Positions 55,597 through 64,000 of a DNA stretch of 64,000 nucleotides are shown here, piece by piece. The translations under genes were made by a program, and so were the position numbers. Each line of letters opens with the position of its first letter. The stretch's first letter is position 1. The notes beneath the pieces are model-generated. The model did not search any database. It saw nothing but the letters and a program-made list of their open reading frames with translations, and had not been told where the DNA came from. The DNA is from Apodemus sylvaticus. Lineage: Eukaryota > Chordata > Mammalia > Rodentia > Muridae. The stretch spans positions 65,831,411 to 65,895,410 of the forward strand of contig NC_067495.1 of assembly GCF_947179515.1 (NCBI RefSeq), given 5' to 3'.

Positions 55597-55980
55597 TTTT
55601 AAAGATTTATTTATTATTATATGTAAGTACACTGTAGCTGCCTTTAGACACACCAGAAGAGGGTGTCATATCTCATTACATTACGGATGGCTGTGAGCCA
55701 TCATGTGGTTGCTGGGATTTGAACTCAGGACCTTCAGAAAAGCAGTCAGTGCTCTTAACCGCTGAGCCATCTCTCCAGCCCATATTTTTGGTTTTTCAAG
55801 ACAGGGTTTCTCTGTATAGCCCTGGCTGTCCTGGAACTCACTCTGTAGACCAGGCTGGCCTCGAACTCAGAAATCCGCTGGCCTCTGCCTCTCAAGTGCT
55901 GGGATTAAAGACGTGCACCACCACCACCCGGCTTTTATTCGTTTGTTTGTTTGTTTGTTTGTTTGTTTATTTATTTATTG
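55597..55980 (-). mobile_element. B2 and B1 SINEs in the retroviral leader
   Basis: Antisense B2 (55597-55780, aaagatttatttattattatatg...ccatctctccagcc), then antisense B1 (55788-55934), then (GTTT)n(ATTT)n to 55980. Confidence 0.9.
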
Positions 55981-56305
55981 GTTCTGTTCTGGTGGGTTTT
56001 TTTTTCTGTTCTGTTATAATCTGGAGGCTGAGGGGGACAAAGCAGACCTGTGAACTGGCCTTGAGCAAACGGAAGACACTCCCAAACCCTACCAGAAGCT
56101 GGAGAACTTGCTAGTTTTCATCTGGATTCTGAATTGCCCTCCCACGACATCTGAGACAGCCTTTTGTTTTTATTTTCTCAGGAATGTCCTTCTGTGTCCT
56201 CCTGTGTATATCGGTTTGTGCTTTTTGTCCTCCTCATACAAATGTTTCTTTAATTTCTAGGATGGGACAGGCACAAAGCACCTCACTGGTCCTGGTCCTG
56301 AACCA

Positions 56306-56313
56306 TTTTTATT

Positions 56314-56352
<39 letters not shown>

Positions 56353-56500
56353 TTTTGGTTTTTCGAGACAGGGTTTCTCTGTGTAGCCCTGGCTGTCCTG
56401 GAACTCACTTTGTACACCACGCTGGCCTTGAACACAGAAATCTGCCTGCCTCTGCCTCCCAAGGGCTGGGATTACAGGTGTGCGCCACCACCGCCCGGTG
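56306..56500 (-). mobile_element. B1 SINE with (ATTT)n tail, in the gag remnant
   Basis: (TTTA)n 56306-56354, then full reversed B1 ending ccaccaccgcccgg. It enters about 45 bases after the gag-like start. Confidence 0.92.
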
Positions 56501-58354
56501 GTCCATTTTAAGAACTTCCACTGAGTCACAGAAGACTCGGGTGTAGTTGTTCAACCCTGCAAATTAACCATCTTTTGCAGGAATGGGTGGCCCACCTATG
56601 GCCTGAGGAGGGCACTTTCCAACTCCTCATCATTTACAGGGTGAAGGTTTAGTTTTTGAGGCCTCAGGTCACCAGAACAAATGCCATATATCACCAGGTG
56701 GCAATACCTGGTTGAGAAGCCCCCTGTTTGGATGAGACCTTTTTTGTTATAGGCCCCGCCGCTCCTCACCCTTCTTCCTCTAAAGGACGATTCCCTTCTG
56801 CTCCTGAGGAAAATCTCTGTCCTTCTCCTTATGTTCCTGTTCCTGTTGCCATGTCCCAGCCCAGCCTGCACAGGTGGAGGGAGGAGCAGCCCCTGACTCT
56901 CCTGACTCTGAGTCTACCTCACACTTGGGCCATATCACCCAGAGGGCCGACTCTGCCTTACCACTCTGGGCTGCAGGAACCCCATATGCTCAGGAGAGAC
57001 AGTTCATGATATGTGTCTTTTGACATATCACTAATGATCTTTACAATTGGAAGTTGCAAATTCCCCATTTTTAGACCATCAGCTCTCACAGGTCTTCAAG
57101 ATTCAATCATGCTGACTCACCTGCCCACCTGGGATGACTGTCAGGAGTTGCCCCTCTTCTAGACAGAGGAGAGAGAGAGGATCATGGGAGCCGCCTGGAA
57201 ATTGCTTCTGGGAGCAAATGGGAAGCCCACTCAAGTCCAGGCTGATATTGATACAGTCTTTCTTTTAACCTGACCTGACTGGGATTTTAACACTCCGAAG
57301 GTAAGGAGAGGCCAGATTCTGATGGAGGGCCTCTGAGAGGCTGCCATACGACCCGCACATTTATCTAAGGTGAGCCAGGTGATGCAGGGGAAAATGAGAG
57401 TCCCAAGGAACATCTAGAAAGACTTTGTGAAGCCTATAGGACCTGCGCTGCTTTTGACCCAGGAACCAGAGACTGCCAGTCAGCTGTGAAGCCGGCTTTT
57501 GTTAACCAAACTGACACCATTGGAAGTTTCCACCAATGAGAGACTATGTAGCCTGCCTCGGCAAGGGTACTAGGGACAACAGACTTGGACACACCTACCT
57601 CAAGGATTCAAGAACTCACCTATCATCTGCATGAGGACTTGGATGAGTACTGGTGGGCCCACCCCCAAATAACTGGGCTCCAGTATGTACTGCAGCCCCC
57701 CCCCACTTGGAGATATGCCAAGAGGTGTCTGCTAAAAAGGCCCAACTTTGTCAACTTGAGGCCACCTATCTGTAGGACGACCCAAAAACAAACTATCCTT
57801 AACAACCCAGTTCCATCAACCAAATGGCAAGTACAGGAATTTCTGGGATCTGCCAGGTTTTGTAGACTTGGGGTGCCAGGGTTCCTGAGATAGCTAGACC
57901 ATTTTATGAGGCCACCAGGGGCCAAGAAGTCAAAATAGAATGGACCCCTGAGATGGACATGGCTTTTAAGACTCTGAGAAGAGCCTTATTGGAGGCAGCA
58001 GCCTTGGCCCTCCTGGACATTCACAAACCTTTCCACATGTATGTGGATCAGAGAAAGGGGATAGCAAAGGCGGTGCTCACCCAAAGTTTGGGACCATGGA
58101 AAAGACCTGTGACTTATTTATTTATCTAAGAAGCTGGACCCAATGGCCCAAGGACATCCAGCATGCCTCCAGACCATAGCTGCCACTGCCCTGCTAGTCA
58201 AGGATGCTGACAACATGACCATGGGGCAGGAATTTGCTATCACCAACCCCTATGCTATTGAGGGGTCCCTCAAGAATCCAGTTGGCTGTCCAATGTCAGA
58301 CTGGTTGGTACACTGGTTGGCTCTCCTTTTGAATCCCCTTGCATTAAGATATGA

Positions 58355-58527
58355 GCCACCACGGGGGTGGGGTGGGGGGGGTGCACACCTGTAGTCCCAG
58401 CACTCTGGAAGGCAGAGGCAGGCAGATTTCTGGGTTGGAGGCCAGTCTGGTCTACAGAATGAGTTTCAGGACAGCCAGGGCTATACAGAGAAACCCTGTC
58501 TCGAAAAAAAAAAAAAAAAAAAAAAAA
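58355..58527 (+). mobile_element. B1 SINE in the pol remnant
   Basis: The head is altered to a G-rich acgggggtggggtggggggggtgc, then cacacctgtagtcccagcactctgg...gtctcgaaaaa and a long A tail. Confidence 0.9.
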
Positions 58528-58838
58528 GCTATAACCCATCATCTGCCTTAAAGCCAGCCACTCTGCTACCTGATCCGTCCTCAGAAGTACAGCATGACTG
58601 ATTGCTCTGGGGCACATCCAGAGTGTCAGGCCAGACTTGACTCTCATACCCTGGCCAGTCATTGAACATATCTACTTCTCAGATGGGAGCAGCTTCATCC
58701 AGAATGGAATCAGGTATGCGGGGCTGTTGTAATGGACTTGGACTCTCTTATTTGGGAAGCTGCTTTACTGCTGGGAACTTCAGCCCAGAAAGCTGAACTA
58801 AAGGCTCTAACCCAGGCTTTAAAACTGGCAAAAGGAAG

Positions 58839-58982
58839 TCGGGCAGTGGTGGTGCACGCCTTTGATCCCAGCCCTCTGGGAGGCAGAGGCAGCTGGATTT
58901 CTGAGTTCAAGGCCAGCCTGGTCGTTCCAGGACAGCCAGGGCTATACGGAGAAACCAAACCAAATCCAATCCCCCCCCCAAT
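58839..58982 (+). mobile_element. B1 SINE in the RNase H remnant
   Basis: cgggcagtggtggtgcacgcc...; lacks the tctacagagtga block; tail ccaaaccaaatccaatcc. Confidence 0.88.
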
Positions 58983-59049
58983 CAAATTGCCCATAATTCA
59001 TTGTCCCAGGCATCAGAAAGGAACTTCGGCAACTGCTGGAGGGAACAGG

Positions 59050-59396
59050 CTAGCTGATAAAGCTGAAAGGAAGTGTGAGGGTTTGTATATGTTTGGGCTA
59101 TGCAGTGGAACAGCCAGGAGGTATGGTATTGGAGTAGGTGTGTCACTGTGGGCATGGGCTTTAATACCATAGTAAGAGCTGCCTGGAAGTGAGTATTCTG
59201 CTAGCAGCCTTCAGATAAAGATGTAGAACTCTCAGCTCCTCCTGCACCATGCCTGCCTGGATGCTGCCAGGCTCCTGCCTTGATGATAATGGACTGAACC
59301 TCTGAACCTGTAAGCCAGTTCCAATTAAATGTTGTCTTTATAAGAGTTGCCTTGGTCATGGTGTCTGTTCACTGCAGTAAAACCCTAACTAAGACA
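59050..59396 (+). repeat. Unnamed rodent repeat inserted in pol
   Basis: gtgagggtttgtatatgtttggg...gcctggatgctgccaggctcctgccttgatgataatggactgaacctctgaacctgtaagcc...aaaccctaactaagacag. Same family as the copy at 62.46-63.0 kb. Confidence 0.75.
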
Positions 59397-60493
59397 GGGA
59401 GGCCACCCAAGTGGCCAGCTCCTGGTAGTTTTGCTTCCCCCTGCACTCCCAGCCATTCCAGAATATACTGCTGAAGACAAACGACATTAGGCGAAATGCC
59501 AAGGAGTTTACAGAAGAGAGAGATGGTTGCTGACCTCTGAAGGCGGCACCATCCTATGTAAGGAGTTTGCTAAGCCACTCATCCCCCAGATTTATCAAGC
59601 TTCACACCTGGTCACGGAAAACTGAAGGAATTGCTGTGAGGGTCAAGGTACAAAATATTTGACTTAGGACACTTGGTTGATCAGGTAATGGAAGACTGTG
59701 CCACCTGCCAGGCTGTGAACCCTTCAGGCCCCAATCAATAAGCTGCTCTAGAAACCAGAATCAGGGGTCAACAGCGAGGGGCTAATTGGGAAGTAGATTA
59801 TACAGAAATAAAACCAGGAATATATGGATACAAATATTTGCTAGGTTTTATAGATACCTTTTAGGATGGGTAGAAGCCTACCCTACAAAGAAGTAGTGGC
59901 AAAGAACCTTCTGGAAGACTTCATACCCAGGTATAGTTTGTCTACCCTTCTTGGGTCTGACAATGGACCAGCATTCATCTCTCAGGTAACTCAATCTCTA
60001 GCACAGGTTCTGGGGATTAATTAGAAATTACATTGTACATACAGACCCCAGCATTCAAGGCAAGTAGAGAGGATGAATTGGACCCTGAAGGAGGCCTTGA
60101 CCAAATTAACCCTTGAAACAGGTGGTGACTCTCCTACCTTATGCCTTATATAGGGCTAGAATGACCCCCTATACTATAGGTTTGCCCCCCTCCTGCCACT
60201 TTTGCCTGTCATAAGACCAGATAACCCTGAATCTGATAGAAGAAAAAGTAAGGAATAATCTTCAACTCAGAGTCACAAGAAAGATTTTCTGAACAGAACC
60301 ATGAGAGCACAAACATCAAAACCCAAATTAATAAATAGAAGAGCCTCATCAAACTAAAAAGCTTCTGTATAGCAAAGGACATCATCATTCAAAGAATGGG
60401 AAAAGAGCCTTACCAATTACACATCTGTTAGGTTAGTATTTAGAATATATAAGGAGCTAAAAAAAAAAAACCTGAACATCAAGAAAACAACCC

Positions 60494-60709
60494 AGCCGGG
60501 CGGTAGTGGCGCATGCCTGTAATCCCAGCACTCTGGGAGGCAGAGGCAGGCAGATTTCTGAGTTCGAGGCCAGCCTGGTCTATAGAGTGAGTTCCAGGAT
60601 AGGCAGGGCTATACAGAGAAACACTGTCTTGAAAAAAAAACCCAAATCCAAAAAAGAAAGAAAGAAAGAAAGAAGGAAGGAAGGAAGGGAGGGAGGGAGG
60701 AAAGAAGGA

Positions 60710-60781
<72 letters not shown>

Positions 60782-60813
60782 AGGAAAGAAAGAAGGAAAG
60801 AAAGAAAGAAAGC
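60494..60813 (+). repeat. B1 SINE with (GAAA)n/(GGAA)n tail
   Basis: Young B1 (60494-60640) with tail cccaaatccaaaaaag, then about 155 bases of AAAG/AAGG units. Confidence 0.93.
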
Positions 60814-60821
60814 AACACAGT

Positions 60822-61083
60822 GGGTTGGTGGCAGCACAAACTTTTAATCCCAGCACTTAGGAGTCAATGGCAGGTGGAGGGTAAGTTTAAGGGTATCCTG
60901 GTCTACAGAGAGAGTTCCAGGACAGTCGGGGCTACACAGAGAAACCCTGCCTCAAAACAGGAGGAGGAAGACGAGGAGGAGAAAGAGAGAGAGGAAGAGG
61001 AAGAAAAGGAAGGAAGAAGGGAAGGAAGGAAGGAAGGAAGGAAGGAAGGAAGGAAGGAAGGAAGGAAGGAAGGAAGAAAATAA
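60822..61083 (+). repeat. B1 SINE with purine-rich tail
   Basis: Diverged B1 (60822-60958), then (GAGGAG), (GAGA) and (GGAA)n units to 61083. Confidence 0.88.
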
Positions 61084-61159
61084 CCAAATATAAAAGTGAG
61101 GTACGTATCTAGACAGAATCCTCAAAAGAGAAAATTCTGGCTAAGAAACATTTAAAGAA

Positions 61160-61451
<292 letters not shown>

Positions 61452-61489
61452 TTAGTTTGATTTAAAGAAATGTTTACTCACTATCACCA

Positions 61490-61930
61490 TGTTAGGGTCA
61501 ATGTGTGATTTTAGCTGTAGAAGTTTGTGGGAGGTACAGAGGAGGTCTTTGTGCTCACAGATAATCACTAGGGGAACCAGAAATGTTAAACAGATAAGAT
61601 TGTCCCTTCAAAGAGAGGGATGGGAAACCTGTTAACTTTCCAGAAAGCTTGGAGCTGTTACGGTTAATAGCCTAGTGACGTTTTGCAGTATCTGTGTAGC
61701 TGAGACCATACCAGATTCTCCCCTAGATGATGTTACTTGTACTTTATAAAAAGTTTTGATGTGGTCTTGTCTCAAACTTTATTGTGTACCTAGGATTGAG
61801 TTCATTATCATCAGGAAATTTTTCACCAAATTTTATAATATGCTTACATATGCCTAAAATAAACTAGCCAGGATCAGACTCAAAGTTTTAACCAATACTG
61901 GCTACTTCGTCGTGTTAAACCAAATTATGT
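61490..61930 (+). mobile_element. Possible LTR (uncertain)
   Basis: A non-SINE block with a TATA-like ctttataaaaag (about 61741) and an AATAAA (about 61857), in LTR-like order. Family not recognised. It could instead be unique sequence. Confidence 0.35.
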
Positions 61931-62089
61931 TCTTGCCTTCAACTCTGCTGGACATGGTGGTCTGAGACCCCTATAGAACTATTTCTTTTAGCTTGGCATA
62001 GTGGCATGTGCCTATAATCCAAGCATTCAGAAGGCAGGAGCAAGAAGCAAACTCTTGCTTCTTAACCTCTGAGCCATCTCTCCAGCCCT

Positions 62090-62460
62090 TGTCCTTTTTT
62101 ATTTTTAAGTGTTTCTTTTATGAACTTTGGTGTTTTTGTATTTGGTGCTTAACTGTTTCAAATTGTAATGTCCTTTTGGTGGATTTTCCTTTAATATTTA
62201 TGTAGTGTCCTTCCCTACCTTCTTTAATTTTGGTTTAAAGTCTATGTTGTCAGATATTAAAATCGCTATACCAGTTTGCTCCTTGGATTTCTTTGCTTGA
62301 AATACTCATTTCCATCCTTTTTCCCAGAGGTGATGTCTATCACTGCTATTGAAGTATGTTTCTTGGATGCAGAAGAAGAATGGATCCTGTCTTCTAATCC
62401 CATCTGTTAGTCTATGTTTTTTTTATTTGGGAAATGACATCATTTTTGTTGAATAGTTGT
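62090..62460 (-). mobile_element. LINE-1 ORF2 fragment, antisense to the window
   Basis: Reversed ORF2 motifs: gtctatgttgtcagatattaaaatcgctataccag, atgtttcttggatgcag and ctgttagtctatg. It continues at 62995-63187 and 63337-63480 after interruptions. Confidence 0.8.
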
Positions 62461-63000
62461 CTTGGTTAGGGTTTTACTACCATGAACAGACACCTGACCA
62501 AGGCAACTTTTTTTTTTCTTTTTTTTTTTTTTTTGGTTTTTCAAGACAGGGTTTCTCTGTGTAGCCCTGGTTGTCCTAGAAACTCACTCTGTAGATCAGG
62601 CTGGCCCTGAACTCAGAAATCCTCCTGCCTCTGCCTCCCAAGTACTGGGATCAAAGACATGTGCCACCACTCCCCAGCTCAAGGCTACTCTTATAAGGAT
62701 AACATTTAATTGGGACTGGCTTACAGGTTCAGAGGTTCAGTCCATTATCAACAAGGTGGGAACATGGAAGCATCCAGGCAGGTATGGTACAGGAGAAGTT
62801 AACATCTTCAACTGAAGGCTGCTAGGGGAAGACTAATTTGGAGGCAGCTAGGAGGAGGGTCTGAAAGCCCACTCCCATAGTGACACACTTCCTTCATCAA
62901 GGCCACACCTACTCCAACAGTGCCACACCTACTCCAACAAGGCCACATCTTCTAATAGTGCTACTCTCTGGGTCAAGCATATTCAAACCACCACAACAAC
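62460..63000 (-). repeat. Unnamed rodent repeat in LINE-1, split by B1
   Basis: Reversed copy of the family at 59.05-59.4 kb (gttagggttttactac...caaggccacacctactccaacagtgccacac...gggtcaagcatattcaaaccacc). The antisense B1 at 62516-62679 interrupts it. Confidence 0.78.
62516..62679 (-). mobile_element. B1 SINE, antisense to the window
   Basis: Long poly(T), tttttcaagacagggtttctctgtg...gtgccaccactccccagc. Flanked by AAGGCAAC / AAGGCTAC. Confidence 0.92.
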
Positions 63001-63187
63001 ATTTATTGATTCCTGTTATTCTGTTGTTATTTTGTGGAGTTTTCTCCCTTCCTTTTGATTTGCTGTTCTGGGATTATTTTTTTCTTGTGTTTCCTCAGAT
63101 ATAGTTAACCTCTTCAGACTGAAGTTTTCCTTCTATCACCTTCTGAAGTGCTAGATTTGTAGATAGGTATTGCTTAAATTTAGTTTG

Positions 63188-63336
63188 TTGTTGGGTGGTT
63201 GGTGGTGGCCCAAACCTTTAATCCCAGCATGTAAGAAACAAAGACAGGTAGATCTCTGAATCTGATGCCAAACTGCTTGACAGTGTATTCTGGAACAGCC
63301 AAGACTACAAAAAGAAACCCTGTCTCAAAAAAATGG
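63188..63336 (+). mobile_element. B1 SINE (diverged) in antisense LINE-1
   Basis: gggtggttggtggtggcccaaacctttaatcccagc...aagaaaccctgtctc. LINE-1 sequence resumes at about 63340 (tatcaaggaacatcttttttccatc). Confidence 0.78.
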
Positions 63337-63477
63337 TTTTATCAAGGAACATCTTTTTTCCATCTATGGTGATTGAAAGTTTTGCTGAGTATTAATAGTC
63401 TGTCTGGCATATGTGCTCTTAGAGTTTATAGAACATCCCCTACTTATTTGTAGATTTAGTCTTTTCATAGTGTCCTA

Positions 63478-63786
63478 GATTTCCTTCTTCTTTCTTTTCC
63501 TACTCCTCCTTCTTCTTCCTCCTCTTCCTCTTCTTCTTCTTCTTCTTCTTTTTTTTTTCCGAGATAGTGTTTCTCTGGATAGCCTGGCAGTCCTGGAACT
63601 CACTCTGTAGACCTCGAACTCAGAAATCCGCCTGCCTCTGCCTCCCATTGTGCTGGGATTACAAGCGTGCGCCACCACTGCCCGGCTGGTCTTTTGTTTT
63701 AATGTTGTTCTGTGGCGCTGAGGATTGAACCTAGGATTTAATGCATGCTAGGAATCTGCTCTACTACTAAACTAAATCTCCAGCCT
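63478..63786 (-). mobile_element. (CTT)n, antisense B1 and antisense ID
   Basis: Pyrimidine tract 63480-63550, reversed B1 63551-63688 lacking part of the middle, then reversed ID (about 63705-63785, gcgctgaggattgaacctagg...aaatctccagcc). Confidence 0.82.
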
Positions 63787-64000
63787 CCTTTCTCCCTCCT
63801 ATTTTAGGTCACACTGTTATGCCACATATAGAATGCTTGGATGATACTTTTTCTTTTAGTAATTAAACTTTTTGGTTTTGTATATATGTGTGGTATTTGG
63901 AACAAAGCTAAAAGACTTGTATGTATTAAGCAACTAATCTGAGATACAAGTCCAGTCATTTTTCAGCATTTCATTTATTGTGAAACAATGTCTTGTAGTC

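Larger units (their letters stand above)
55475..60240 (+). pseudogene. Degenerate gammaretrovirus-like gag-pol remnant
   Basis: An old endogenous copy, sense to the window. A leader is followed by a gag-like start codon at 56262 (Met-Gly, a myristoylation-type start), then a proline-rich gag segment (56728-57000) and capsid-like sequence to about 57540. Pol begins abruptly near 57585 with the C-terminal part of reverse transcriptase; protease and the RT palm catalytic centre were not recognised. RNase H-like sequence lies at about 57950-59040, and integrase-like sequence at 59580-60230 keeps a DNG-PAF core and a downstream glutamate. Many stops and frameshifts break every frame. At least six SINEs or other repeats interrupt it. 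No env and no 3' LTR were found. It cannot encode a working protein. Confidence 0.8.

Noticed and set aside
55078..60240. An intact provirus
   Set aside because: Every reading frame is broken by stops and frameshifts; protease, the RT core, env and a 3' LTR were not found.

Overview
The window is mammalian, from a murid rodent. It is packed with rodent SINEs (B1, B2, B3/B4 and ID types), LINE-1 and rodent LTRs, and no operon-like or prokaryotic feature is visible. The only real gene is the 5' part of Atrx on the minus strand. Six coding exons join in frame with consensus splice sites and give the first 160 residues of ATRX, the X-linked SWI/SNF-family chromatin remodeller. The ADD zinc-finger and helicase exons lie beyond base 1. 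The B1 copies differ in a consistent way from the house-mouse B1 consensus I remember, so the source may be a murine other than Mus musculus; this is an inference.

Layout: 1-1649 is part of intron 6. Exons 6, 5, 4, 3 and 2 lie at 1650-1763, 4523-4647, 5768-5820, 7748-7803 and 15758-15870. Intron 1 (15871-45994, about 30 kb) is mostly SINEs, with two LTRs in opposite orientation, a dead Sumo2 retrocopy (about 36.54-37.80 kb) and several purine-rich or G-rich tracts. The CpG-rich promoter, exon 1 (start codon at 46014) and a 22-codon upstream ORF lie at about 45.25-46.4 kb. From 46.4 to 64 kb the upstream flank holds no recognisable exon. It contains LINE-1 pieces in both orientations. One of them is split by a degenerate gammaretrovirus-like element (5' LTR, gag, partial pol, no env or 3' LTR seen), which is itself interrupted by SINEs.

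No undescribed multi-gene system is present. The features most worth a second look are the upstream ORF in the Atrx leader, G-rich repeats inside a gene whose product is known to bind such DNA, a well preserved solo LTR inserted in a B1, the Sumo2 retrocopy, the nested retrovirus/LINE-1 block, and a B1 lineage with a shared tail motif. Gene identity and comparisons with human or mouse rest on remembered sequences. Repeat family names are by eye, and the boundaries of diverged copies are good to about 10-20 bases.
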